A stretch of DNA of 64,000 nt from contig CP075492.1 of assembly GCA_021613535.1 (NCBI GenBank), forward strand, positions 620,001 to 684,000, read 5' to 3'. This stretch comes from Adineta vaga (taxonomy: Eukaryota; Rotifera). The notes under the pieces are model-generated. The model was not told the DNA's origin. It did no database searches and saw nothing but the letters and a program-made list of their open reading frames with translations. Positions within the stretch are counted from its first letter, which is position 1. Every line of letters begins with the position of its first letter. A program made the position numbers and the translations under genes. Positions 43,901 through 56,538 of the stretch are shown piece after piece.

Positions 43901-46900
43901 CGTCCAAATATGATTTTGATAGGGTATAGATTATCTTCTGTATTTTCTTCTAAAACACGTCGTGTTATTTTTAGTTGTGTAATATGGACAATGTGTCGAC
44001 CAAATCTCGAATTTCAACTCGTTAATCCAACAACACAAGTAGCTCTGTTTTCCATTTGTACTGGAAATTGTTCAACAATTTATAATATTACATGGAATGT
44101 TTACTTTAGTCTAAAAAATTCATCGTCAAATTTCACCCAATGGAATTTATTCAATCAAATGATTACATATCAAAATATATGGTTTTTTGGTAAATCATTG
44201 ATGAATTTCTTGAAAAGATTATATTTAATCGGTCGTTATAGGTACAAATACAACTAATTTCACAGCATTAAATCAATTATTTTTATCGAATCCTCAAATT
44301 CAATTCTGGCGATTTGAAGTTGTTTATACATTTCTAAATGAAACAAGTTCAAGTTCTTTAAATTTCATCATCAATCAACCACCATCGAATGGAACATGTG
44401 TAATCAATCCTCTCAATGGTACAACAACAAATCTCTTCACTATTTCTTGTTCTGATTGGTTTGATGAGGATGAAATCAAAGATTATACTCTCTATGGTAT
44501 GTTCAAATGCTTTTTTTTAATTTCAAAACACTCTGTTCTTTTTCTTAATTAGCTTGGATAAACAATCCAATAGAAAAAATGATTGTTGCTTATTCAGCAA
44601 TATCAATATTTCAACTTTATTTACCAATTGGAAATAATCAAACATTAACACTTCATTTAATTCTTCATGTTCGAGATCAACTTGATTGTATTACTGAATT
44701 GAATCTTTCATCAGTTACGGTATATCCTGATACAATAGCAGTGGCTAATCTAATCAATGATATTCAAAATTCATCCAAAAGAAGTAATGGAAATTCAATT
44801 ATTCAATTACTTGCAAGTGGTAATCAAAATCTACTTGGACAACTATTAACATCTGTTTCACAACAATTCAATCAAATGAATGAAGAAAATCTTAACGAAG
44901 CTGTTACAAGTAAATATGAATACTGAAGACTTCTTATGCATTGATATCATTTCACTTTTAGATGGTATTCCATCTGCAATGATTGCTGTTTCACCATTAG
45001 ATGCACAAAGTTACCAACAGAGAACACCAATTCTGATAAATCAATCAGCACTAGATGAATACAACAAAGAATTAAACTCTCGTGCAACTGTTCGAGATTA
45101 TCTCATTCAATTTATCACATATCTTCCAATAACAACATCGAATAGTATTAAATTACAAGCATCGTCATTAGCTCAACTAACAAAAGCAACAAATGAATTG
45201 ACACGAACAACTTTAGTATAATTCCATTCATTCCAATTCTTTTGTTCAAAAGAATTTCTGTTTAGAGTATAGCATCAGATCGATGTTATCAATTGGCTCT
45301 AACTTTAGCTTCAATAAGAACTAGAACTGCATATGAAGATATTCAATTTGCATCAGATAATCTTCTTCAATGTGCTACTAATCTATTGATTGTAAGTAAT
45401 TTCTATAATAGACGTAGGCGTAGAAATAGTTTGTTGATATGTTTAGGCTGTGAATGGACCATTACAACAACGAACAACTATTTTGGATTTAGATTCATCA
45501 CGAGCTACAGTATTTCCTAACGATTATGATACTGATCTAGAATCAGCATGGTCTAATCTTAGTAAGAATTCATTGTTTAAATCGATATTGTTATACTGTG
45601 GAATGTTTAGATTTATTCGCTGATGGTGATGATTTTTCATGGACAACAATACAAAAAAATCGAAATATCTACGATCAAAAGCAATTAGCGAATCAAATCA
45701 ACACACAAATGAATAAAATAATTTCATTATTAACTTCAACATTAAATCTTCATTTGAATATTGGACAAAATTACACTATTGCAACATCACAAGTTTGGAT
45801 GACATTAGAAACAAGATCTAGTCAATCGCTCTCGAACTCATTTATAAAACAGATTGGAAATGGTCAAGTTCAACTTCCTTCTAACTTCCAGATGTATCTG
45901 AATAATAATGAGAAAATATCTATTCGTGTAAGTGTATTATTATATTGCGTTCAATGAATGATTGTTTGTTTTAGTCGATGATGGAACCGTTAGCATCATT
46001 TGGGAATGCAACATTATCATCAAATACAAATCTGTCAAGATCTATATCATTTTCTATCCTCGATCATAATCAAAATGAGATTTCTATTCAACCAGTAGGG
46101 AATAAATCTATTGAACTGATTATTCCTCGTGATCCTAATCTCATTATTCCATCAATGATCTTACAAAATGTAACATCGATGAATTTCAAACCTCATAATT
46201 TCATTTTTCATTATCATTATCTCAATTTAACAACATCACTTCCAATATCAGTTCATTGGGAAATTCAACCATTGAATACAACTGTTGCTTATTTATTTAT
46301 CTATCGATTTGATCAAATACCACATCTGAACAGTTCTATCAATCAAATCGATGGATGGACACTTCTTTGTCCTTCTGCATTAACCAATGAAAGTATTTAC
46401 ACATATTATATTGATAATCAACAAACAATAGGTCATCAAGCAGTCATATATGGTATAAGAGAACTCGATGTAACAGAAATTAATCAACGATGTTCAAATT
46501 TATCGATTAGTGATCCACCGATTATAAATGAACCGTATAATTTTACTTCGAACTATCAACTTAGAGTTTATACATCAGGATGTTATTATCTTAATGAGAA
46601 CAATCAATGGAAAGCAGATGGATTATTAGTTGGATCTTTAACTAATCACTATCAAACACAATGTTATTCTACTCATCTAACAACATTTGCTGGTGGTTTT
46701 ATTATTTTACCCTCACCAATTGATTGGAGTTATGTTTTTGCTAATGCTGATTTTATGAAGAATAAAACGATTTATTTAACAGTAATATGTGTCTGTGTGA
46801 TTTATGTCACTTTGATTGTTTATGCGCGGTTTTATGACAAGAAAGATCTGGAGAAATTAGGTGTCACCGTGTTACCTGATAATTACAAAGAGGATCAATA

Positions 46901-49900
46901 TTTCTATCAAATTATTGTATTTACTGGTCAAAGAAAGAATGCTGGAACAAAATCGAATGTACATTTTGTAATTCATGGTAATGATAATGATACACAGATT
47001 CGAACATTTGCTGATCCACATCGTCAAATACTTCAACGTGGTGGTATTGATGCATTTCTTGTAGGTGTTCGTAAACCATTGGGACTATTGAATTGTATTC
47101 GTATTTGGCATGATAATAGTGGTCAAGGTTCATCAGCATCATGGTTTTTGAAATATTTAATCGTTCGTGATCTTCGAACAATGGAAAAGTATCATTTTAT
47201 TTGTCAACGATGGTTTGCTGTTGAAAAAGATGATGGTAAAATTGAACGTATTTTACCTGTAGCTGGTGAATTAGAAAAACATCAATTCTCGTATGTTCTA
47301 ACCAAACGAACCTATCATAGTGTTTCCGATGGTCATCTGTGGTTTTCAATCTTTTCTCGTCCACCTTCAACTCAATTCACACGTGTTCAACGATGTACAT
47401 GTTGTTTTGTTCTTTTCTTTATTTCCATGTTTTTGAATATTATGTATTATGATTTATCAAATGAAGCAAAATCAACGAAATCAAATAGTCTATCATTTGG
47501 TTCTCTCTCTATCACTCCTCAACAAGTATGTTAAAGTTTCTTACTCATTTCTGTTTATTTATCTGTGTATTTAAGATAATCATTGGTGTGATCGTGGAAT
47601 TGTTTGCTTTGATTCCAAGTTTATTACTTGTTCAGTTGTTTCGACGTCTTCGTCCTCGTCAAAAACAAGAACCACCGATTCGACAAGCTTTGTATAAAGT
47701 CAAATCACTTCCTCAAGACAGTCTTGATAAGAAGAATGAGATGATAAAGTCATCATTCATGTTTCCATGGTGGTGTATTTTTATCGCTTATGGACTGTGT
47801 ATCATCTTTGTTGGTCTATCAATTCTATTTATTATCGCTCGTGGTATTGAATTTGGTGATGGAAAGAGTCAGCAATGGTTAGCATCGATTCTAAGTAGTT
47901 TCTTCTCTTCTGTTCTTCTCACTCAACCATTAAAAGTAATATTTCAATCTTTTCAAATGTCAATCAAATGCATTCTTTCTATTCTAGATTATTTCATTAG
48001 CGATTATCTTTGCGTGTTTCTGTCGACAATCCAATGATGATAAAGAAGCAAATGAATTATTAGATGATAATGCAATTAGTTTAGATGCGGATGAAGAATA
48101 TCTTCATATAACTAAGGTTTGTTAGTGAAATATTTTTAAATTTCTAAATTAAAAATATCTATATAGAAACAATCGTTATTCACCTATCGATCTCCCATTC
48201 GTGCCAATCGTCTAAATGAGACGCAAGTCACCCATCTCCGTCATCAACGACTGAAAGAACTTCAAATGTGGTCAATTATACGAGAAATGTTGTTATATTT
48301 ATGTTTTCTCTCATTACTCTATGTGATCATCTATTCCAATCGTGATTCAAATGCATTTTTACAAGTCAATCATCTTCGCAAATATTTTCTCAATTTACGA
48401 CAAAACGATTTAGATTATACAAAAGTTTCAACAATTAATCAGTATTGGAATTGGTTAGAAGATAGTTTTGTTGATAATCTTCGTGCACAAAACTGGTATA
48501 ACGGTGAACCACCTCGTAATCTTAGTGGTTTTATTGATGACAAATCACATCGATTGATTGGATGGGCAACTATGAGACAGTTACGTGTAAAACCTAAAAC
48601 ATGTTCAACACGAAATCCAATCTCTTCGATATGTCAAGATGATTATAGTTGTCTCAATGAAGATAAATATTCTTATGCACCCGAATGGAAAAATGAAACA
48701 TCAAACATCTACAATTCATTTATTCGTCAAGCCTTTGTTTATCAATCTGCTGATATATTAGATACATATATGTATGTAGGAGATCATGGAAGTTATAGTG
48801 GTGGTGGTTATGTTTATGAGTTTCGTGGTCGTTTATCTGATCTTCGAAGTAATCTTTCTCAACTTCATCAACTTAGTTGGATTGATAATCAAACACGAGC
48901 TGTAATTATTCAATTAACATTATATAATCCAAATGTTCAATTATTTACTGCTGTTACGTTTCTAGCTGAATTCTTATCATCAAGTGGACTATTTACTTCT
49001 GCTCGGTTTGAACCGATTAGTTTTTCTGGTAATTTCTTTTTCTTTTTTAATACATAGGATAAGTTTGTTTTCTTTTCTCTAGTCTTTACATCAATCTATC
49101 AAGTGACTTGTACAATTATTTATATGATATTGATCATGTATTTTATGTGGATAGAAATTCGATTATTATATGAATTAAAATGGAAATATTTTCAACGATT
49201 TTGGTCTTATATTGAAGTTGGAATTATTGTTTGTTCATGGACAAGTGTTGGTATTTATATTTGGCGTTATAAAGAATGTCAACGAATTTTAAAATTATTT
49301 AAAGAAACAAATGGATTTGTTTATATAAATTTACAATTAGCATCCTATGTCAATGATATTTTAACATATTTATTAAGTTTTTCTTGTTTTTTTGGAACAA
49401 TTCAATTAATCAAATTATGTCGCTTTAATCAACGTCTTTATTTATTTATTCACACTCTTCAATATTCTGCAAAAGAATTAGTATCGTTTTCAGTGATGTT
49501 TGCTTTCGTATTTATATCATTTGTTTGTCTATTTCATTTATTATTTATTTCTGAATTACCAGAATGTTCAAGTTTGTTACGTACAGCACAGATGTTATTT
49601 GAAATGACATTGATGAAGTTTGATGCATATCAATTGAGTGATGCTGCTGCATTCTTGGGACCATTCTGTTTTAGTTTATTTATTATCTTTGTGGTATTCA
49701 TTTGTATGAGTATGTTTTTATCCATTGTTGCTGACAATTTTCGTCGTGCGAGAGAAAATATGACTAATGAAAGATCGAGTATGCTTTCATTAATTTTCGA
49801 AACATTTCAACGATGGACAGGTAAACAACATATAGAATTGAATTCATTTAACAAAGAGAATAATTTAGGTTTGAAAAAAGTAACAGAAGAAGAAATTCAA

Positions 49901-50113
49901 GAAGAAAGAGATGCACGGTTACGTGAAGAGTATTATGATCCAATTCGACGATTTCCAGACAAGATCGATCAATTATTAGTTGCTTTGAATCAAGTATGTT
50001 GATATTCTCTAATGAAACTAAAGATATTTATTATTTTCAATCGATTATAGATCTACGAAAATCAAAAAAACAGAAAGACCAGTACTATAATACAGCAACA
50101 AAAGTCTAACTGA
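37932..50113 (+). CDS. NHL-repeat polycystin-1-like channel/receptor (24 exons, about 3363 aa)
   Basis: Exons: 37932-37980, 38051-38941, 39179-40069, 40458-40487, 40672-40761, 40842-41732, 41855-42745, 42914-42949, 43003-43041, 43097-43557, 43616-43923, 43975-44189, 44242-44496, 44553-44909, 44962-45215, 45266-45391, 45447-45561, 45611-45927, 45975-47525, 47576-47935, 47988-48116, 48167-49028, 49083-49993, 50051-50113. All phases agree (10,092 nt). Order: signal peptide (MLSIVILKLWVIGQIWGA); NHL blocks at 17-313, 314-610, 651-947, 948-1244 (VADxxNHRIQLF, VDxGNHRI); Thr-rich linkers; REJ-like region about 1270-2070; GPS near 2310 (QCYSTHLTTFAGG, cleaved at HL/T); first TM; PLAT about 2380-2490 (YQIIVFTGQRKNAGTKSNV); further TMs; polycystin extracellular domain about 2810-3030 (ADILDTYMYVGDHGSYSGGGY); pore region to about 3290; short coiled tail. 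I infer a plasma-membrane or ciliary cation channel/adhesion receptor with an NHL ectodomain. Confidence 0.9.
39179..40069 (+). repeat. NHL exon 3, nearly identical to exon 7 (41855-42745)
   Basis: Both exons are 891 nt. From about 39195 to 39965 (versus 41871-42641) I find only three or four base differences. The last about 105 nt then diverge strongly, with different residues before the shared NRIQKF ending. The sharp edge is typical of a gene-conversion tract or a partial recent duplication. Flanking introns are not alike. Confidence 0.9.
40842..41732 (+). repeat. NHL exon 6, mosaic of exons 2 and 3
   Basis: 891 nt. Its first third (about 40920-41050) is almost identical to the start of exons 3 and 7. 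Its end (about 41575-41680) is almost identical to the end of exon 2 (GTATTGGTTCAAATGG and CCCACAAACACTTAG are shared). The central part matches neither closely. Confidence 0.8.
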
Positions 50114-51874
50114 TCTTTGACTCTTCTTATATTCATTGTAATAAAGTATACCAGAGTGATATTGATCGAATCGTATTTGTTAAGAGTGTAATCTTACTTG
50201 ATTTTTCGGTACTTTCTAAGGAATTATTCAGCCGCAACCACTTAGCGAAAATCGACATCTTAGGTAGAAGAGTTGCGCTTTGATACGGAAAAAACTTTAG
50301 TGGTTGAATAAAAGTAAACTGACACAGTCATTGTTTTCCGATTGTTTTGCCCGAAAAGAATAACTTATTAATGCAGTTGTATGTAAACTTTATAGTCGCT
50401 CCAAGTCTAACACTTCCGTGAGGGCATGGCAAATCTCAAATTGTAACCAGTTTTGAAAAAATTTCTGATAAGATTTCTGCTTTTTCATCAGAAATTTAGT
50501 CAAACACTCTAAAACACTAGAATGAAAACTGCAGGAAATCAGAAATCTGCTTTTCAACTTTGAAAGTTTTAAAATCTCTTGTATCATATTTAGAGATATT
50601 TGCTTTATCTATACTATATGATGTGCTAGATCAGATAGAAAAGAAGAAATCAGAAATCTACTTTTCAATTTTGAAAATTTCAAATTCCTCTTTTGTCACG
50701 AGGAATCTTATCATTCGTACAATGGTTTCAATGGACAGCAAAAATATATAAGCCAGAAAAGAGAAGGATTTGTTGGCGAAGAAAATGATGTTAACTGAAA
50801 AGATAATGTTAGAGTAATTCGGATATTACGTGATATTTTTATTATTCTTCATCGAATGATGTTTGATGAAGAATTGCTCAATTTTCGCCGTATTTTAAAG
50901 TATGATTAGTGAGTTGTTTTGCTTCTATCGCTTTTGATAGTTTACAGCGCTCGGAATGATTGACTGAACGGAGCATGAGTTTTTATCAAGGAAGATGTTA
51001 TTACTGTTCGGCAAGTTTCAAGGATATGGGGAGAGGATGTAACGTCAGTCGTTTAGGTAGTAACTAGAATTAGCATCTGAAGTATGTTAGATAGAAGCAT
51101 ATTTGGATCAAGCAATCGCGTGGTGGATGGTTATTCAAACCGTCTTGGTGGCCGTAAGAGATTGTAAGAAGATACCAATTTTAGACAGCATTCGCAATGA
51201 TAAGGACTTTCTGTTCCTGATTTGGATGTGAGTCTGTAGTCCTAGGGAAAGACAAGATGGTACTTTCAATGGATTGGAACTAGACATGCACCAGTAGTCT
51301 GACTGGCGACCAGTGCAGCTGGATGACCAGACTGTTTGGGTATCCAATCCTACTGGGTTTCTAACAAAAAGTGTCAAATGATCTTCTAAGTGAGATTGAT
51401 CAATTTCACCAGGTCTCAGATCGACTGGATGCCTTTCAGTCCTAACTGGGTACCATTCACTCAGTCGGACTGGTACTCGGTGCACACCTACTTTGAACTC
51501 GTCCTCAATATAAAAGTTGCACATATAGTATCGAAACTATAGAAGCCATCAATAAAGAGTTTCAGCTTTTTACGATACATGAATCTAGTTATATTCATTG
51601 TTAAAAAGGAAGAACCGAAATATATTGCAGGTCTATTGTTTTGAAACATGAAATCTTCATGTTTCTCCTTATTTCTAGGAATCAGTCATAAGCGTTTTAC
51701 TCAACTATATTTTTCGAAAGTTTCGACGCTACACAAACATAATGAACAATGTATAGTAATCAAATACGGGTTATGAGCATCCTAGATATTCTCTGATCCT
51801 TTTCTGAAAGAAAATTCCGAATTACTTTTTACAGGAACATTTTACCTTCAATGATACTTTATTTTAAAATCTTC
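50114..51874. other. Spacer between polycystin gene and second piggyBac
   Basis: No gene supported. An imperfect direct repeat of about 44 bp occurs at 50534-50577 and 50647-50690 (GAAATCAGAAATCTGCTTTT and GAAATCAGAAATCTACTTTT). Around 51270-51485 the words ACTGG, GACCAG and GGTACC recur in both orientations (CTGACTGGCGACCAGTG, CTAACTGGGTACCATT, CGGACTGGTACTCGG), inside a 129-codon minus-strand frame with no recognisable family. Confidence 0.4.
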
Positions 51875-53989
51875 TTAACCCTTTGAGGACCGCTGACCCA
51901 TATGTGAGTCGTGACGTTTTTTTCATAAATTTATGTCATGTATTCTTTCCTTTACATCATATGTATTGTTCGATTCGCTTCCATTACGTCACATGGATCT
52001 TTCTATTCTGTTCTCGTTGATCTTGTTCAAAACCTATATATAGTCTTTCACTTTTCATAATAAATGAATTGTGTTTATCGCATACAACTATCTTTGGCTA
52101 TTGCCTAATAGAAGCAATCAGTATTTCCGAAAGGATCAACTTCACAAAATTTTACTTTTGATATCATTGAAAAATGGCGCGTCGCAAAACTTCTTCAGAT
52201 CACGAAATTTCAGAAATTTTACAAAACGCTGAATCTGCAAGTGAATCAAGTGAAGATGATATCGAACAAAACTATGAATCTACTGATGATTCTGGAGAAC
52301 CGAACGACATCTCTATGCGTTCTGCAAATATTTCCAACTCATCGAATGATGATAATTCTCCACCACCGAAAAGAAAAATGGTCCCACCAGAGAGAAAATG
52401 GAAAGAGGGTACGTTTATTCCAAAAATTGAACAATTTACTATTACCCATTCTGGAATTTCAAACAACTTACTAAACACTTCTTTGGAAACACCACTTGAT
52501 TTCTTTGAACTTTGTTTCGACTCATCACTTATTGGAAATATTGTAACACAAACTAATATTTATCAAAATCAGAACAATTCTACTGCTGCAGCAAAAACTG
52601 CTCCATGGATCGACACAAATATTCAAGAAATGCATGTTTTTTTTGCTGCTACTATACTCATGTCTTATACCAAGAAAAATCGTATAAAAGATTTTTGGTC
52701 CACTGATGATCTTATCTCAACGCCAATTTTCGGTAGATTATTTACGCGGAACAGATATTTATCACTTTTACGTTATTTGCATTTCAACGACAATATATGT
52801 TCTACTCCCGGTGATCGACTCGTCAAATTAAAACCTATTTTACTGAATTTGAAAGAAAAATTCAGTAAATCTATGTACCCATACAAAAATCTTGTAATCG
52901 ATGAAAGTTTGATGTTGTGGCGAGGAAGACTACTATTCAAGCAATACATACCAACTAAGCGACATCGATTTGGTGTTAAATTATTTATATTATGCGACTG
53001 CAAAACTAGATATATATTGGATTTCATTATATACACGGGAAGTACAACTGAAATAAAAGAATTTCCTTCATTGGGAATATCAGGATCAATCGTCATGACA
53101 CTCATGGAAAAATATCTTCAAGTTGGTCATGTACTTTATTTGGATAATTGGTATTCCAGTCCTGCTCTATATGAAACACTACATGACATGAAAACTGGAG
53201 CTTGTGGAAAAGTCCGCTCAAATCGTATTGGCTTGCCGAAAATTCTCAAGAAATTGAAAGAAGGAGAAAAAGTGTCTCAATTTACAGATAATCTCTTATA
53301 TCTCAGATGGTATGATAAGAGGGAGATAAACATGCTGACTACTGTCCATAACGATGACATGATTCGAACTGGAAAAATCAACCACATCACAAATGAACCA
53401 GTTGTAAAACCGCTATGTATTGTGGACTACAACTCAAATATGGGAGCAGTAGATAACACAGATATGCAAGTCAGTTTTTCTGAATGTATCAGAAAAACAG
53501 TTAAGTGGTACAAAAAGTTATTTTTTCACATTTTGGACATGACTCTTCTCAATGCTTACATTATGTACAAGGAAAAAACTGGGAAAAGACTTAAGTTTTT
53601 AGATTATCGCCTAGAAGTTGTACGTGAGATCGTTCAAAAGTTTGGAAATATGAAAAAAGAAGGTAGAGGAAGACCATCATTGTCATCAACACCTCTTCGT
53701 CTTACCGCAAGACATTTTCCATCCCGTATACAATTAAATGGTGAGCAAACTATCCGAAGACGAAGATGTATTGTCTGCAGTAGAACAGAACTTGGACCAA
53801 AAAAGCGTACCAATACTTTATATGAATGTGTCGAGTGTGATGTTGGTTTATGTGTCGATGAATGTTTTAAAAAATATCATACTTTAAACCGTTTTTAAAT
53901 AGATATGGACCCTTTTCATGTGTTTTAGAAAGTAAAACTAAAAATAAAAAAGCTTAATTTCTTTCAAAATTAAACCGGTCCCCAAAGGG
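51875..53989 (+). mobile_element. Second piggyBac transposon, right target site lost
   Basis: Left end TTAA (51875-51878) followed by CCCTTTGAGGACCG (51879-51892). Right end CGGTCCCCAAAGGG (53976-53989) is its inverted copy at 13 of 14 positions. The four bases after the right end are AGTA, not TTAA, so the target duplication has mutated or the flank was rearranged. The ends resemble those of the element at 12636 (CCCCTTGAGGCCGG), marking a related subfamily. Confidence 0.88.
52174..53898 (+). CDS. piggyBac transposase, intact
   Basis: 574 residues with an acidic Ser/Glu-rich start (MARRKTSSDHEISE). Catalytic Asp motifs: VIDESLMLWRGR (about 248), YLDNWYSSPALYE (about 327), MGAVDNTDMQ (about 426-429). 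The C-terminal cysteine-rich domain is complete: RRRCIVCSRT...YECVECDVGLCVDECFKKYH. Same architecture and many identical blocks as the 12731-14425 protein (TGACGxVRxNRIG, KTVKWYxKLFFH), but without its Cys-to-Tyr change. No stop or frameshift. Likely still capable of catalysis, though the element's right flank no longer shows TTAA. Confidence 0.94.
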   Translation: MARRKTSSDHEISEILQNAESASESSEDDIEQNYESTDDSGEPNDISMRSANISNSSNDDNSPPPKRKMVPPERKWKEGTFIPKIEQFTITHSGISNNLLNTSLETPLDFFELCFDSSLIGNIVTQTNIYQNQNNSTAAAKTAPWIDTNIQEMHVFFAATILMSYTKKNRIKDFWSTDDLISTPIFGRLFTRNRYLSLLRYLHFNDNICSTPGDRLVKLKPILLNLKEKFSKSMYPYKNLVIDESLMLWRGRLLFKQYIPTKRHRFGVKLFILCDCKTRYILDFIIYTGSTTEIKEFPSLGISGSIVMTLMEKYLQVGHVLYLDNWYSSPALYETLHDMKTGACGKVRSNRIGLPKILKKLKEGEKVSQFTDNLLYLRWYDKREINMLTTVHNDDMIRTGKINHITNEPVVKPLCIVDYNSNMGAVDNTDMQVSFSECIRKTVKWYKKLFFHILDMTLLNAYIMYKEKTGKRLKFLDYRLEVVREIVQKFGNMKKEGRGRPSLSSTPLRLTARHFPSRIQLNGEQTIRRRRCIVCSRTELGPKKRTNTLYECVECDVGLCVDECFKKYHTLNRF

Positions 53990-55484
53990 AGTATTGTTTT
54001 GTCTATTATGAACGTCTTTAATTATTGCATCAAATTTAAATTTTCAAATAATCCTATCCTACCGAGCTTTTCTCAATCCATGGCCACTATTTCCATCAAG
54101 ACAATACCTAAAATTCGGTATACTTGTGAAACTCATTTCCTTATCAAGTATTGTCAAACACTACACACAATTTGAATCATACTGAAACATGTACTTTACA
54201 TTTTATGTAACCCTCATAATCACCCATGAGTAAGCACCCTAAAAATAACACAATATAACTTAAAAGGTACCACGTTGGAATCAATCGAGAAACCCCACTC
54301 ATCGACGAGCAAGGGCGTTAAAAAACATATAACACTACATATAGTTTCATTGAGTTCCAGCCAAGACATCTGTATATACACAAGCGTATATATTCGCCCT
54401 AACCTTCTCCTGCCGCGCAGACAGTCTACTATCCATTAAATATAATGCTTATCACTTCGCGCCAGTAAATTACCGAGGATTCTCTCAAAGATTCATCAAT
54501 CTTCCTAACAGGCTTAAATCCCGCTGCAACATATCGATTTGCGACGCATTTGTTGCAAAATTTCCAATTTCGGTACTTATACTAGAGTAGTAAAGCGAAT
54601 GGAGTCTACTTCTGGATTTATAATCATTTAGTTTCCGATTTGCATTCTAACTATAATTAGAGAACTCATGTATAAAAAAGTCTTGGACATGGTACCTATG
54701 CGTAGCTATATATAAGTATAACTAAATCTAAATCTATTCCTAAAACTAACATGGGTACCTGTTATGTTCGCTAATATAGAGATAGAAGAGACGTGAGTGA
54801 ATAGTCCGTTAGAACATAACTGACTGTTATCTTTATTGTACGAAACATATATAACAATCAACAAGAAAGGAAAGGAAAACACGAAAGACTTTAACTTAGG
54901 ATAAATAGATGTCCTGGTTGTATTGACCATAACACTCATACCAACAATTCTCTCAACAAAGAAAGGTTTACAAACTTTCATTGAGATTTATGTCTATCTT
55001 CTCACAGTTATTGCGGTGGGATCTTGAGGGTTATTCGTAGCCATTAAAGGTGAGGATGAGAAAATGCGAAAACATTAGAAATCTTCAAAAGAAATGTAGA
55101 AAGTAAATTTATAGGAGTATTGATAGATTAAAAAGATATGACTTAAGAGAAAGTCACATTCTAAAAAGAACGTGATTAAAGAAAAATCATATTATTTACT
55201 TCATCTGTGTTAGAGTTTATATATTACTGTTAAACATTCTGGAATGTCATGTTCAAGTTGTAAATCAAATATTATCATCTTATAATTCAATATGCATAAT
55301 CATATTAGATTTTTTAATTTGATAAGCAAAACTAAATAATGCTAAAATATCTGAGTTTTGAAATATGATCGATGGTATGACATGGATATGAATACAGAAA
55401 AAACCATGCATAAAATCTCATTTATTTTCTTTCATCGTGCAGAGATTATATTGTCTGAAGACTTTCAAGTTTAATCATTTCAAT
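53990..55484. other. Spacer without a supported gene
   Basis: AT-rich. A 91-codon minus-strand frame (54706-54981) has a hydrophobic segment (FVFSFPFLLIVIYVSY) but no start context, family motif or joinable exon. I see nothing else. Confidence 0.4.
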
Positions 55485-55783
55485 ATGATTCGTGTTTTAA
55501 TTGTGACGATTTTAATCAATGAAATATTAGGTAATGCTTTATTATTCGGAAGTATTCGTTGAATTAAATTGATATTTGAGAAAAAATGATCAAAAATGAA
55601 TTCGTTGTTCATTTGTGTTAATAGTATTGTTGAGAAATTTTAGTTTCTTTTTTTTTCATTCTAGCTATTTCATTTAATCAATCAAAATTTTGTCCAACAG
55701 CAAAATGGAATTTGAATGGTGAAGGATTCATTTATATAAAAACGCTTGATATTCTAGAGCCTATTCTGTTTATTGATGAGTGA
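55485..55783 (+). pseudogene. Fragment of a secreted NHL gene (signal peptide and first residues)
   Basis: Exon 55485-55530 encodes MIRVLIVTILINEIL, a signal peptide. A phase-1 intron leads to 55665, where the frame reads AISFNQSKFCPTAKWNLNG. That equals the opening of the NHL blocks in the polycystin gene (PSYNQPKFCANASWDPNA). After this the similarity stops and an unrelated frame ends at TGA 55781-55783. The exon/intron layout and phase are the same as at 37932-38051. I infer the broken 5' end of a paralogous secreted NHL gene. Confidence 0.65.
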
Positions 55784-56538
55784 TGTCATAATCCCATTAC
55801 AGCCGGTATTCTCTTCAAACACAGCTAACGTAATGTCTACTTTTTCGAACAACGGCATCCATATTGCCAGCAACCATTATAGCGATACAACTCGATCTCA
55901 TTCGAGTCATTACTCCACACATTCAATTATGTCTCACATAACAGCATTTTACGCTCTGAGTAACGAGATCATCTTTCACATATGTCGATCTATGTATAGG
56001 AAAGTTGAGAGATTTGAGTGAATTTGTTATATTGCTTCTTCGGTGGCGCTATCATCTCCCAGACTGACTCCTTAACTTTTATTGTGTTTGACTAATAGCG
56101 GCATGTTTTAGAATGATATGGTGTGTAGGGTTAGTACGAACAGCTTGCGACACCGAAGTGTCAGAAGACGCTTCGATATTACCAGTTTGGCTATTGTGGA
56201 CATGAAGTGTTGCATACCGGTCTCGCTTCCCGAGCACCCACATCCTCATATATCACTCTCGTTAGATTTTAAAATAGATTCGAATGTAATATAAAACATA
56301 ATGAAAAATATCCGTGCATATTTTTCAATATTTGCTTTTGTTTTAAGTAATCAACATCAAAAGAAAATACTGGTTGCACTGAATTCAATACTTAATAGAT
56401 AAAAATAACGAAGGCAAAGAAAAACAGTGTGGGTGAAGTCATGTCTACTTTTTTTTTGTTTAAAAATAATATATTTTGCCACTTAGAAGAATGAATATTT
56501 ACAACACATCACAGTTTTTTATTTCAGTATTGTGATAG
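55784..56538. other. Spacer between the NHL fragment and the SHFRGG gene
   Basis: No NHL continuation is visible. The sequence up to about 56260 is less AT-rich than its surroundings and may be an insertion that cut off the NHL gene. The last 250 bp are AT-rich and precede the start of the next gene. Confidence 0.35.

Noticed and set aside
43924-43974. Continuous reading through 43658-44257 without an intron
   Set aside because: A 51-bp GT-AG intron in phase removes a low-complexity insert and restores the expected IGCVIWTMC junction, so I treat it as an intron.
50470-50500. CTGATGA word on the minus strand as a possible hammerhead core
   Set aside because: No stem II and no properly placed GAAA core follow it.
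54706-54981. Minus-strand 91-codon frame with a hydrophobic segment
   Set aside because: No family motif, no splice partner and no start context; likely chance in AT-rich DNA.
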